A stretch of 64,000 nucleotides of DNA from the NCBI GenBank assembly GCA_037783415.1, contig JAZGTN010000192.1, positions 806,001 to 870,000 of the forward strand, written 5' to 3'. Positions 12,095-23,204 of this stretch are shown piece after piece; position 1 is the first letter of the stretch; every line of letters begins with the position of its first letter. Source of the DNA: Leptasterias polaris. Its lineage: Eukaryota; Echinodermata; Asteroidea; Forcipulatida; Asteriidae. The notes beneath the pieces are model-generated. The model had not been told where the DNA came from. It did not search any database and saw only the letters and a list, made by a program, of their open reading frames with translations. Both the position numbers and the translations under genes were made by a program.

Positions 12095-12479
12095 TTAAAG
12101 GCAGGGTGTACTTTTGGTAATTGTCAAAGACCAGTATTCTCACTTGGTGTATCCCAACATATGCAAAGAATAACAAACCCGTGAAAATTTGGGCTCAATT
12201 GCTCATGGAAGTTGCAAGAAAATAATGAAAGAAAAAACACCCTTGCTGAATAGAATTGTGTGCTTTCAGATGCCTGAGAAAGGCTTAACACCTAAAGCCT
12301 TTCTCAGATTCAAATTTTTGGGTGAAAAATTACCTCTTTCTGTAAAACTACATTACTTCAAAGGGGGTCATTTCTAACAATGTTTTATAATATCAACAGC
12401 TCTCCAGTGCTCTTTACCAAGTAAGTTTTTATGGTCATTAACTTGTGGACTAATTACCAAAGGAACACCCGCCCTTTAA
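12095..12479 (+). mobile_element. Family C palindromic MITE-like repeat
   Basis: Terminal inverted repeats TTAAAGGCAGGGTGTACTTT and ACACCCGCCCTTTAA enclose about 385 bp with GGTAATT/AATTACC near each end. The internal text (GTGAAAATTTGGGCTCAATT, TCAACAGCTCTCCAGTGCTC) recurs in copies near 26270, 41310, 45730, 55905 and 56945. No protein is encoded. Confidence 0.7.
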
Positions 12480-12558
12480 ATTAATATTTATTTTCCCGTA
12501 CCAAGAAGTTTGTATTTGTTTGCTAGTATACAAACAAGAAATTTTTATGAACATATAT

Positions 12559-12950
12559 AATAATAATAATAATACTAGGTTCTTATATAGCGCTTTATCA
12601 CACCCCTAGGGGCGTATCAAAGCGCTCAGTATTTTTCCTGCAAGGTATGTGGAGCTACGTTTTGAAGTATGAGACCTATTCCTTTACATAGCACCATGTA
12701 ATGGTTTACAAGGTGCTGTGGCGCAATATGCAGCCAATCAAACCAGGAACACCGGGGCGAACCCCTTCTCTTTTCGATAAGTGCACTGGGTTCTTTTACG
12801 TGCATTACACAACACACGGGACCAACGTCTTTACGTCCCATCCGAAGGACGAAGCAATAATGGTTAAGTGTCTTGCTTAAGGACACAGGTGTCACGACCG
12901 GGACTCGAACCCACACTCTGCTGATCTGAAACACCAGAGCTTGTACATAT
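12559..12950 (-). mobile_element. tRNA-derived SINE (family A), nearly complete
   Basis: Read on the minus strand it carries a pol III B-box-like sequence (GGGTTCGAGTCCCGG), the body CTTCGGATGGGACGTAAAGA and CGTAAAAGAACCCAGTGCAC, then a region with AGCGCTTTGATACGCC, and ends in a (TAT)n tail at 12559. The A-box head seen in the copy at 17246-17530 is missing here. Confidence 0.75.
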
Positions 12951-13880
12951 GTTATACATGAACATTCTATGTTCTTTTTTTAAAGAGTTCTCAGAATGAT
13001 TGTGGTAAATGTGAACAGGGACAACTCTCGCTGAAAAACAATAAAGTACTTTTGTCACAAGCTGTCTCATCCTAAATTGAACAAACCCATGGATTAACAA
13101 CATTTCTGGCTTGCTCAATCCAACCGAATTGGAGAATTAAACCAACATGTTAGCGCATCACACCAACTCTACATTAACTGACGGGAGGATAAAAACTTAC
13201 ATTAGCAAATAAATTGGCAAGTCTCAAGGTCTGGCGGTTTCAATCTCGGTCTCTAGGCCTGCCGAGTCTCGGTCTTGTTAAGGTGTAAGTCTCGAGTGAA
13301 AACAGATTCATGTAATGACCAGGCTCATTGTAACCAGACAACATTGATCATTACTGGGGTTGCTTTTTGTTTGTTTCAAACGCTGATAGCCTTTTCCTTG
13401 AACAGTGCCATATACTGTTGGTTTTGAGTCCATGGTCGATATGAGGAAGTGAAGCCAGAGGTATTTTTGAGGGTCTAGCTTCCTCCATTCATGATAATTA
13501 TCTGCCTATCAGGGAAATTCCCGACATTGTTTAGGTTTATACTATTAAAAAAACCTGCATGAATGTATACAATGCATAGATAATCATGGATGCACTGAAG
13601 TGTTTACAAATAGCATTAAAACCAGATGCTTTACATGTAAGCCTGGATCCCTTTCAGGTGCTAGCCAAGAACAAGAATGAAACAGAGTGTCCAACTCTGC
13701 TGAAAGACGTGCATACTCTACATGATGTAGTTAATGCCTGTAAGGGCAGGGTGTTTTTTCCCATGATGAAGGGTATCTCTTATGATGGAAACGGACATTT
13801 CTACAAAAACATTTCAAGGGGCACCAAGGCAATAACCAGAGGCATGGCAGCAATGGTAGTCATTGCCCCTCGGTAAAGTA
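12951..13880. other. No supported gene; one unexplained ORF
   Basis: Contains a degenerate GGTCTCGG-type patch at about 13225-13290 and a 96-codon plus ORF at 13586-13876 (MDALKCLQIALKPDALHV at its start) with a protein-like composition but no domain I recognise and no splice or promoter support. Confidence 0.3.
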
Positions 13881-14120
13881 TCAGACCTACATAATAATAA
13901 CAACAATTTTGGTAGGCTAATCATCCTAACTCGCAGCTGAGAAGCTGACTTGCGAAGGAACCCGGCTACAATGTGTTTAGGACTCAGGCATGCAAGGGCA
14001 TCTTTGGCAGCCAGCCACATTAAACCATACATGACTATGGAGCACAGCCTGAGATTGAAAGTGTTTCATTTTCCTGGAGGGAGGAAAACCGGAGGGCCCA
14101 GAGAAAAACCCGTATGACAT
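13881..14120. repeat. Dispersed repeat with GGAGGAAAACCGGAG core
   Basis: CTGGAGGGAGGAAAACCGGA and GGGCCCAGAGAAAAACCCGT is a conserved block I associate with repeats common in marine animal genomes. The ends are not defined from this copy. Confidence 0.4.
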
Positions 14121-14151
14121 AGGAGAGAACCACCGCACAACTCTGCTCACA

Positions 14152-14325
14152 TATAATAATAATAATAGTGGCTTCTTATATAGCGCTCATACAAGGCGCT
14201 TCAACAGTCAGTAATTTCCTGCAAGGTATGTGGAGCCACGTTTTTTTTTAAATATGAGACCTATTCCTTTATTTAGCACCATGCAAAGGTTTACAAGGTG
14301 CTGTGGCGCAATAAAGTTTTATTTT
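14152..14325 (-). mobile_element. SINE family A, 3' fragment
   Basis: Begins with TAATAATAATAATAG (the reverse complement of the tail), then CTTATATAGCGCTC, GCAAGGTATGTGGAGCCACG and GGTGCTGTGGCGCAAT, in the order seen at 12559. It is truncated before the tRNA-like head. Confidence 0.7.
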
Positions 14326-14992
14326 GAACATCAAAGAAAAACTCATTTATCCTTGGCAAATAGTGCTCCGGTCCGCTAGGTCTCATTTATCTCCTTATTT
14401 TGGGGACGCACAGTCTGGACCAATCATGATGCGTGTTTCAAGGGTTGTGTCAATTTGACGGACCAATCACAAGTGGCGTAGGTCGATAATTGCCGCCTCG
14501 GTCATTGCAGTTCATTCTCTGTCACGGCATCGGAGAGAGAGGGTCAACATTGATTTTCTTTCCCACCCACCTCTCCCATAGAGGACACATTGATGAGAAC
14601 ATCTGATAATACTAGACGAGGGTACATTAAATCTAACTCCCAAAGCGTTTTTACTAGAATCCATCCCTAACCCAACACATTCCAACAGCTTATACTACCA
14701 TGAGATGGGAACTGTACCCAATCTTAGGGGGACGATACACAACCTAACAAACTCCAACAGGCCTTTTTTGTTTGATTTTGTTGGAGTGTGTACACTTGGC
14801 ATGTGCAAAATTTGATCAGTGAAATCACACAGTACCCAACATAACATAATCCAACAACTATCTCATTAGACCATGGAGGAAAGAGCAATGCCAGACATGT
14901 ACATTTCACACATCCACCATACCCACTCAATCAAATTCAAACACCATTACTTGTCAGCAAGGATACACAATCCCACATAATCAAACAACTAC

Positions 14993-16230
14993 CGTAATTT
15001 CTTGCGTACAAGACGCGTCTTATCTGACGTTTTTGACCACAAAATCATCACTGCGTCTTGTATTCCGGTGCGCCTTGTATGATGTCGCTTGAGATCAAAA
15101 TGACCGCGGCCGACGTGCAAATAATCTAGGCCCTATTTAATGTAGCTGCGGTCAGGTTAATAATGCGGTCGCCAACCATCAACTCACCACACATTGTTGA
15201 CGTAGTACATTATCAGTGCTCAACTCTCCAGACAATGTCGCCAGATTTTCATTCCGACAATGACGCGATGTATTGAGCCGCCTTTGTGGCCACGTGTCCC
15301 TATACATAACGACCGTGAATTCATACCAACAATGCAGCAACGTGTTCATCACTTCTTTTGTGGCCGCGATTTCGTACCAAAAATACTGCATTCAGATTAA
15401 TCAGAACGATTGCGGAAGCATTCACCCAACCTCTATTGTGTGAACGGTGATTCACGCATTCACCCAACCTGTGTGAAAGGTGCGACCATGTCCATGGTTT
15501 ACTTTAATCAACTTTATAAAAATAAACTGTAATCGTTACTTTTTAATTGATTGTATTTTATAAACGAAAAAACAATTATAAATCACGGGAAGTGACCCTT
15601 TTTCGAAACTAATTCTATGGTAGACCTTCAGCTTAGTTAATTGTTTCGTTTATTTTAGCTCAAAAGTTAGACATAAAATAACTGTGGAGAAAACAAACCA
15701 GAAAAACGACGTCTTTGAATAAATGTTTGTGGTATAAAATAAAGAAAAGAACTTCTCATTAATTATAAATGTCATGTCCCCATCGATATCGGAATGGCAG
15801 GAGATTTTTCCTGTATGGTAGCGCCCTCTGTTGAACAAACAGATCTCTTCAGCCCTGCGGTAGCGCCCTCTGTTGGTCACCTGTAAACTCCCTTCAACCC
15901 CTTGTGACACACGGGAGAAGAATCTCCTGAAAAAGTCGCTGAACGGTAGGTTGTTTCAGTTTAAAATGAACTTTTCTACATGTCTCTACATGTTTCAAGC
16001 ACATGTGATTTCTATTTATTCACATGTTGATTAGCGTGGTACTTTTAGGGTAACAAAATGACCCCTTTTTGGCGATGTACCGATACGGTCTGCTGTTTGC
16101 AGTCACAGTGCATGTAAGATCATGCGCCTTGTACAGCGGTGCGCCTTGTCTGTTGACGCTTGAATTTTTTTTGGTAATTTCACGGCCCTGCGCCTTGTAC
16201 GCCCCGCGTCTTGTACGCAAGAAATTACGG
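14993..16230. mobile_element. Non-autonomous TA-flanked DNA transposon
   Basis: Perfect inverted ends CCGTAATTTCTTGCGTACAA (left) and TTGTACGCAAGAAATTACGG (right), flanked by TA on both sides. The right sub-terminal region repeats GCGCCTTGTA words. The TA duplication suggests the Tc1/mariner superfamily (possibly pogo-like). About 1.24 kb, with no transposase ORF, only small random frames. Confidence 0.65.
15810..15885. repeat. GGTAGCGCCCTCTGTTG direct repeat
   Basis: GGTAGCGCCCTCTGTTG occurs twice about 40 bp apart inside the TA-flanked transposon. A related word (GTGCGCCCTCTGTCG) occurs near 31787. Confidence 0.6.
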
Positions 16231-16600
16231 TACATGTATCTTTACACTATTTTTCTATGTGGGACAAAATGTTGTTTGGACTCGGTTCATTTGAAGCACA
16301 ACTAATCAAACTTATTCAAGCCACACACCATCCCCACACATGTACATAAACTTGCCAACCATCCCCACTCAAACAAAATTACACATCATTAGACCATGGA
16401 AGAAAGAGCAATGCCAGACATGTACATTTCACACATCCACCATACCCACTCAATCAAATTCAAACACCATTACTTGTCAGCAAGGATACACAATCCCACA
16501 GAATCAAACACCCAATCCTAACTTCACTGTACTTAACCTAACAAAATTAAACACTTTGCCCTGTTTGAATTTGTAGGGTATGGGATGGTTAGGGTTTTAA

Positions 16601-17245
16601 AATCTAGATAAACGGTTCATAAAAGGTTCTCTGCAATTTAGTTACAATCACATAAACCAATGATTAAATGATATGTTGGGCAAAGGTGGTTTGTAAAATT
16701 GAATTAAATTATGATTAAATATAAATAATTATCTTTCAGGTAGACTCCTGCGAGAAATGCTTCGGCAGACGCTCGGAGCAGGTGATGTATATAATTATAA
16801 CAAGAGACAAGAATTAAGGTGTCGGCCATTAAATCTCATACGCTTGCTTTTATTGCTTGCTCCCTTTGGCTTCACCGGTCTCATCACCGAGTGGAGTTAG
16901 TGCCTTGGAGTAGACACTTCCAAAGCCGTGTATTTTGATTGTTATGAATTGTGTAAGTTCGCGGCGAACTTATTTGAATTTGATAATTCTGGGATTCCTG
17001 ATAGACATCAGGAAGTTCCTCAAGTCTTATCACTGGAGGGAAAAGAATTGTGTGTAGTGGCATTTCGTCCACTTTTGATTAAACCCTTTTCATAGAGTTG
17101 GCCGACTCCTTTGATTGTTGAAATGTTTCTTTTGACCAAAAAGAGTCAAATTGAGGGAAATAAATGTTGACCCTGTCCGTGCGAGACAGTGAGCATCAAA
17201 TGCTTTGTGTCATGAGTCTTTCATTGTTTGTCCGGGATAATACAC
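16601..17245. other. No feature recognised
   Basis: AT-rich sequence between repeats; no exon or RNA gene supported. Confidence 0.4.
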
Positions 17246-17530
17246 ATATGCAGCCAATCGAACCAGGAACACCAGGGCAAACCCCTTCTCTTTTTGATAG
17301 TGCACTGTGTTTTTTTACGTGCATTACACAACACACGGGACCAACGGCTTTACATGTACGTCCCATCCGAAGGACGAAGCAATAATGGTTAAGTGTCTTG
17401 CTTTAAAAGGACTCGAATCCACACTCTGCTGAACAGAAACACGAGAGCTTGAGTCCGGCCACGACACGCCATATGACCTTAGTCCAGGTGAGAGGCGAGA
17501 ATTTTACCCACTAGCCACCCATGCCACCTA
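17246..17530 (-). mobile_element. SINE family A with tRNA-like head
   Basis: On the minus strand it begins with an A-box-like GGTGGCTAGTGGGTAAAATT, followed by a B-box-like GTGGATTCGAGTCC and the standard body (CTTCGGATGGGACGT, GTAATGCACGTAAAA). It supplies the head missing from 12559 and establishes the family as tRNA-derived. The 3' half is lost at about 17246. Confidence 0.75.
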
Positions 17531-18339
17531 GATGTTTAATTTCAAAACAGAAAACACACCCAGACACCCCTCCATGTACCGTTCCATCAATGGATTTGTA
17601 CAGACATTTTTACATTGCATTTAAGGGACTGTCATGACAACCCAAAGTCCCTACACAGTCACTAGACCTTTATCACACTGCAGATCTTTGTCAGATCCCC
17701 TGTATACACATTGACACTGATAGTTTGATTCTCAATTTATATTAAGGTACCAGACTATTTTTCAATCCAGCCTCAGGTTGGTTACATTGAGTTGAATGGA
17801 AGAAAAACCAAGATGGCCGCAAGTCTGTTCCAAGGCTTTTCATGCATCTTGATGGATTTGGTACAGCACAGACTCATTGCAAGCCATTCCTTGACAGGGG
17901 TCAGGCATATTTTATTGTCCAAATATCAAAAAACAATTACAATTTAATGGGAGAATAACAGACTGATAATGAAGCTCGGTAAAGAATAAGTACGGAGGAC
18001 TTGTCTTTGAAAACTTGTCTTGCCATTTATTCTACTGATGCGAAGATTTCCAAATTCAGGAGACTACTTAGTTCTGAAAAGAACTGTCCTGCTTATTAAC
18101 TAACTTCACATGCGCGTTTTAACCCAGATCTACTTTACGCAACACGGTACAAGAAAGATAGTACCAAGGCACATGTTTTGTACTTACGTTTTTCAGAAAA
18201 TGAGAATATATCAGGTAGCTCTGAGGTCAGCGTTGCACAGTGCACTGTGAATTACCACTCTCTCCAAACTCTACAGTGGTCCTCTTTTAGCGATATCACT
18301 GCAACAACACAAAAACAATAAAACAAGGTTATTATTCTT
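17531..18339. other. No feature recognised
   Basis: No exon, RNA gene or clear repeat. AAGATGGCCGC near 17810 is not supported by an ORF. Confidence 0.4.
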
Positions 18340-18715
18340 TGATATGCTCCAAAAATGACTGGCCCATAAAAATTACTCGGTGAGAAGCGCTGCAGCGTAT
18401 AAACTATTTTGAGAAAGGATTCCCTTCGAAGTAATATGGTTTGGATAAATTGTCACCCCAAAACATTTGAATCTGAGAAACAATTCATGCATGAATCGTT
18501 TTTCAGATTTCTGAGGGTGGGTGTCACTTCATGAATGCTGCTTTGTGGCGGCAAGAGATGTGGTTGGTACCCGCTGTCACCTCACTGAACATGGATGGAT
18601 TTGAGTACATGAAACTGTACTAGTGTGAAAATACTATGACAGTTTTAGGCTGAATTTTCTCAGCAAGTAGATGGATTCGGCTGAAACTTTCAAGGCACCT
18701 GGCAGTGGTATTTTT
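18340..18715 (+). mobile_element. Family C-related repeat, interrupted at its right end
   Basis: CGGTGAGAAGCGCTGCAGCG, CATTTGAATCTGAGAAACAA, GGTTGGTACCCGCTGTCACC and CTGAAACTTTCAAGGC follow the same order as the copy at 63225-63612. The expected tail (AAATCAGCATTACG) is absent here but reappears at 23205-23262, beyond the LINE-bearing insertion. Confidence 0.6.
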
Positions 18716-18850
18716 TCAAAATAAAGCTTTTGTCATTATATATACATTTTTATGAGTGGAATGTGAATAAACAATTTACTAAGGTTAAAAAATTGTATTT
18801 TTCTTTTAATTACAAATTAAAAAATAGGCCCCCTTTACATGGCGCTGTTC

Positions 18851-18866
18851 GTGACGTCAATCGAGG
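18851..18866 (+). repeat. Left arm of 16-bp inverted repeat
   Basis: GTGACGTCAATCGAGG is the exact reverse complement of 23052-23067. The pair encloses the LINE and about 0.7 kb of other sequence, suggesting the ends of a DNA element that the LINE later entered. Confidence 0.7.
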
Positions 18867-19095
18867 CAGGAGAAAATGTGTAGTCTGGCCCCGTACATTA
18901 CGTCTGGGTACCTGATCAGTATGATGCGTTTTCATATTATATTATATTGTATTATAATGTACCCATGTACCTCAGCTGGTACACCCTCTTTGACTTGCAT
19001 CTTTCTTTTTCTATTCCCTCCTTTGTTGGTAATATTAATCTCACTGTTGCATGATACTTGTCAGATCATGGACGACATAGGTACAATACTATACG

Positions 19096-22035
19096 ATGGT
19101 TGATGATGAAGAGATAAACCCAAGTATACACGATGCCATAGCTTGTAAATATTACCTTCCTCATGAATTTAATTCAAATTTTATGAATCATAAACAGTCA
19201 TTCAGCCTATTTCATACTAATGCTCGTATTCTTGCCAAAAAACATGAACATTTAAACCTTCTTTTATCTTCTCTTACTATACAATTTTCAGTAATAGGTA
19301 TTACTGAAACTTGGTTGAGTGACAACTCTCCACCTATATATAATATCAATGATTATTCACTTGTACGTTCTGATAGACAATCTGGTAGAGGTGGTGGAGT
19401 TGCGATGTATATTTCTAATTTGTTGTCGTATAAAATAAGACCAGATCTTACCTTTAACAATAATTTCATTGACTCAAAAAGTGTAGAAATTAACTTGCAT
19501 AATACAAAAAAAATTATTGTTTGCACGGTCTATCGGCCTCCAAATACGAGCGTCGATATATTTTTGGAAGATTTAAACATTTTATTAGAACGGATAAATC
19601 ATGAAAATAAAGATGTATACTTGATGGGTGATTTTAATATAGACCTGTTGAACTCGGATAATAATTATTATAATACTTTTGTGAATATTTTGCAAGCGAA
19701 TTCTTTCACTGGAGCCATTGATAAACCTACAAGAATTACGCAGAATACATCAACTTTAATAGATAATATTTTTATGAATGTTGTTACTGAACATATGAAT
19801 GCTGGTCTAGTTTACAGTGAAATATCTGATCACATTCCTATATTTCTTATTTGTAATAATGATCTCATGTCCCGTACAAAACAAAAGGAAATATCAATGT
19901 CTCGTAAATTTAAAGCAGAAAATATATTATCTTTAAATAATGATTTAATGATGGAAACATGGAATGATGTACTATCTTGTCGTGAAACTGATACTGCATA
20001 TGAACTATTTTGGAATATATTCTCAGCCCACTTTGATAGATGTATTCCAAAGACTAAACTAAATAAAAATAAAAGAAAACCACAAAATCCATGGATAACG
20101 AAGGGAATTTTTCGTTCAATTAAGAAACGAAATTTATTGTACAAACGTAGTCTCCGTGATCCAAGTAACGAGAATAAATACGAATATAAATGTTATAGGA
20201 ATAAATTAACAACAATAATTAGACTATCTCGTAAAATGTACTATGTAAAAGAATTTGAAAATGCTAACGGCAATATGGCATCTACCTGGAAAGTCATAAA
20301 AGAAACTCTTCGAAAGCAAAAGACCAAGTCAAACATTAATATCAACAATGATGGTCAGACAATTTCAGACTCTAAAGATATTGCAGATTGTTTTAATAAG
20401 TATTTCGTAAATGTAGGCCCTATTCAGGCATCGAAAATAAATTCCAATGGTTTAGATTATTTACAATTCCTTTCAAATCCATGTGATAAATCGTTTTTCT
20501 TTATGCCTACAAACTGTGTTGAAATTTTGAATATTATCAATTCATTGAAAATAAGTTATTCTTGTGGTCATGATGAGATGAGTACGCACTTTTTAAAACA
20601 AATAGCAGGAAGTATTGTAACGCCTCTAGTACACATTTGTAATTTATCACTTACAACAGGAGTCTTTCCGGACTCACTGAAAATAGCAAAAGTAATTCCA
20701 ATATACAAAAAAGACGACTCTTCTCTAGTTTCAAATTACCGACCTGTTTCTATCTTACCAAGTATTTCTAAAGTCTTAGAAAGACTGACTTACAATAGAC
20801 TGTATGATTTTCTAACAAAAAATGAACTATTGTACGAAAATCAATATGGTTTTAGAAAATTTCATTCAACGGAGTTAGCATTGTTACAATTATTTGATAG
20901 AGTGTCAGATGCCTTAGCTGATCATAAGCATGTTATTGGAGTATTCATGGATCTGAGCAAGGCATTTGACACTCTTGATCATACAATACTTATACGTAAA
21001 TTGGAATACTATGGATTGAGGGGTGTTGCTATACAATGGTTTAAAAATTATGTAACAAATAGAAAACAATATGTATGTTATGATTCAAATGAATCAGAAT
21101 TATTATCTATAACGTGTGGAGTGCCACAAGGGTCAATCCTCGGCCCTTTGTTATTTCTGATATATGTAAATGATATTTATAATTCATCAAATGCACTTCA
21201 ATATATTTTATTTGCTGATGACACCAATGCATTTTGTTCCAATTCAGATTTTCAGATCCTTTTAAGAAATATTAACGCTGAATTACCAAAATTATCAAAA
21301 TGGTTTAGAAGTAATAAACTGTCTCTTAATTTAAAGAAAACAAACTATATATACTTTCAGAACAGGAAAAATAATGATATTCCTGACATTGAAATTACTT
21401 TGGATGGTGAATTATTGGAAAAAAAGGATAACACAAAATTCCTTGGTGTTTTGATCAATGAAAATCTGAGATGGAATAATCATGTGCAATATATTTCTAA
21501 TATTATTTCACGTAATATTGGTATTCTCTGTAAATTGAAATATTATGTCCCTTTAAATATCTTGTTTATGTTATATAATTCATTAATACTGCCATATATT
21601 TCATATTGTAACATTATATGGGCAAATTCGAAAAGTAACGTTGACACCATTATACTGTTACAAAAGAAAGCAATGCGTATATGTACTGATTCTTCCTATT
21701 GCGACCACACCAATCCCTTGTTTTCGAAACTAAAAACTTTAAAAGCAGATGATATATATATTCTACAAATAGCACTTTTCATGTTTCGCTTACAAAATGG
21801 TTTACTACCTTCTTATTTCCCCCCATTGTTTAATTTGAATAAAACCATCCACTCTTACCCTACAAGGCAAACTGAAAAATTCCATTTAAGAAATCCAAAA
21901 ACCGCATTGGCTCTCAAATCCATAAGACACGCCGGCCCAGACATCTGGAACTCTCTGCCCATCGTAATAAGAAACCTTAGGACATTGTATTCATTTAAGA
22001 AGGCAGTTAAAACTATGTTATTGTCTAAGTATTGA
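19096..22035 (+). CDS. LINE ORF2: endonuclease plus reverse transcriptase
   Basis: An intact 979-codon reading frame of a non-LTR retrotransposon. Residues about 35-250 are the apurinic-type endonuclease (IGITETW, GRGGGVAMYI, VYRPPN, GDFNID, SDHIP at about 244-248). Residues about 500-790 are the reverse transcriptase (NYRPVSILP, GFRKFHSTE, MDLSKAFDTLDH, GVPQGSILGPLLFLIYVNDI, catalytic FADDT at 706-710). The carboxy end has the usual SYPTRQ...GPDIWNSLP block. These features and the short microsatellite tail place it in the CR1/L2/Jockey group (Crack- or Daphne-like); I cannot fix the clade. No stop or frameshift is seen, so the protein could be functional. No ORF1 is visible upstream, so the copy may be 5' truncated or naturally lack it. 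Confidence 0.93.
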   Translation: MVDDEEINPSIHDAIACKYYLPHEFNSNFMNHKQSFSLFHTNARILAKKHEHLNLLLSSLTIQFSVIGITETWLSDNSPPIYNINDYSLVRSDRQSGRGGGVAMYISNLLSYKIRPDLTFNNNFIDSKSVEINLHNTKKIIVCTVYRPPNTSVDIFLEDLNILLERINHENKDVYLMGDFNIDLLNSDNNYYNTFVNILQANSFTGAIDKPTRITQNTSTLIDNIFMNVVTEHMNAGLVYSEISDHIPIFLICNNDLMSRTKQKEISMSRKFKAENILSLNNDLMMETWNDVLSCRETDTAYELFWNIFSAHFDRCIPKTKLNKNKRKPQNPWITKGIFRSIKKRNLLYKRSLRDPSNENKYEYKCYRNKLTTIIRLSRKMYYVKEFENANGNMASTWKVIKETLRKQKTKSNININNDGQTISDSKDIADCFNKYFVNVGPIQASKINSNGLDYLQFLSNPCDKSFFFMPTNCVEILNIINSLKISYSCGHDEMSTHFLKQIAGSIVTPLVHICNLSLTTGVFPDSLKIAKVIPIYKKDDSSLVSNYRPVSILPSISKVLERLTYNRLYDFLTKNELLYENQYGFRKFHSTELALLQLFDRVSDALADHKHVIGVFMDLSKAFDTLDHTILIRKLEYYGLRGVAIQWFKNYVTNRKQYVCYDSNESELLSITCGVPQGSILGPLLFLIYVNDIYNSSNALQYILFADDTNAFCSNSDFQILLRNINAELPKLSKWFRSNKLSLNLKKTNYIYFQNRKNNDIPDIEITLDGELLEKKDNTKFLGVLINENLRWNNHVQYISNIISRNIGILCKLKYYVPLNILFMLYNSLILPYISYCNIIWANSKSNVDTIILLQKKAMRICTDSSYCDHTNPLFSKLKTLKADDIYILQIALFMFRLQNGLLPSYFPPLFNLNKTIHSYPTRQTEKFHLRNPKTALALKSIRHAGPDIWNSLPIVIRNLRTLYSFKKAVKTMLLSKY

Positions 22036-22498
22036 TCCTGTCGTGTGTAATTGTACTATATTCATGTTCGTGTGCACATTGACTGTATATTTAACAAGGA
22101 TGTGTAATCGTCCATGACCTGGCATCGCTTAGCCATTCATGAATGAACCTGCATTCAATCAGCAGATGTACGAGATTTATTGTATTATTACCAACGCTCC
22201 TTCTCTCCCCTTTCTTTTTCTTCTCTGCAAGTCAGTCTTTTGTATTTGTTATTGTTGTTGTATCTAAGTTGAGGGCTGCGGGCACGTCAAGCTATTTGCT
22301 TATTTCTGTAGCCCTCCTGCATCTAATGTATGTTAATTATGCATTCAATATATTTGCTTAAATTCGTTTATTATCTGTATAAAATTATATACATTTAAAT
22401 ATTGTATCAAACCATACTATGTTCATGAAAATGTTTGATGCAAAAAGAAAAAAGATGCAGAAACCAATAAATCAAATCAAATCAAATCAAATCAAATA
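22036..22498 (+). mobile_element. LINE 3'UTR and ATCAA tail
   Basis: Follows the ORF2 stop (22033-22035). It ends in about five copies of ATCAA (22473-22498), the short tandem tail used by CR1/L2-type LINEs instead of poly(A). This sets the 3' border of the element; the 5' border is unclear, between about 18900 and 19095. Confidence 0.75.
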
Positions 22499-23067
22499 TT
22501 CGGACGTCACCACCCAATGCAATCCTAGGACAGTGTACAGTCGACTAATACGAGACGCCAGAGGTTTTTCACCGGTCCCGAACTGTCCCATGCGCGTTTC
22601 TATGTCTTAAAAACGGAAGATACGAGCATGGTCATAACGAGAACACGGATAATACGAGGTATTGTTTTTCCACCAGAAACATTTCGCTGGTAACCTAAGC
22701 TTCACTGCAACTTCCCTTGCACACTACTACCAACGAAAAAATCCCCGGGCTATCCAAGTGTTCGCTGCATAGCGCTGAAAACGACGTCGGACCGGACCAC
22801 TTTGCCCTCGTTAGCCTAACTTTCGATGCCCGTAACTGCCTATATTTGGGATCTGCAGGAAAAAAATGCTGGCTGACCCCATCTTTAGTCGTTTTGCTGC
22901 ATCCAGCAGCAATTTTCGCTGGAAAAATGCAAGAAAAAAACCCCTTTTGGATAACCAAACGAAACGTACAATCTCACTACTTGCACGTTTATATACAACG
23001 TAAATGCAGGCAAGTTCGAGTGGGGTCGATGTTCAATCGAGGCAAAGTCTTCCTCGATTGACGTCAC
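22499..23067. mobile_element. Right part of LINE-split element, with terminal hairpin
   Basis: Sequence between the LINE tail and the right 16-bp inverted arm. It ends with a perfect hairpin: TCAATCGAGG (23033-23042), a 9-base loop, CCTCGATTGA (23052-23061), continuing to TGACGTCAC. No coding sequence is convincing. Confidence 0.5.
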
Positions 23068-23204
23068 AAAAAGGGATGGGCGGAGTCGCCCCCAAACAAC
23101 TTTATCTATTTTTTTAACATATAAATACTGACAAACAATTACTCAAAAAATAGTTTTATTGTTAATACTCTTATATTAAAATATAAAAAAATCTATTTCC
23201 AGGT

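Larger units (their letters stand above)
14627..16600 (-). mobile_element. Family B element (copy 3), composite and interrupted
   Basis: Left end TTAAATCTAACTCCC and right end GGTTAGGGTTTTAA match family B termini. The block holding CCATGGAGGAAAGAGCAATG occurs twice (about 14870 and 16395), so this is a fusion of a short-form and a long-form unit, or an internally duplicated one. A separate element with its own inverted ends is inserted at 14993-16230. Confidence 0.6.

Noticed and set aside
12626..12934. 102-codon minus ORF within SINE family A
   Set aside because: Lies wholly inside the repeat and does not recur as an open frame in the other copies.
22695..23067. Overlapping ORFs on both strands right of the LINE
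   Set aside because: No domain; they lie in the split transposon and are probably chance frames.
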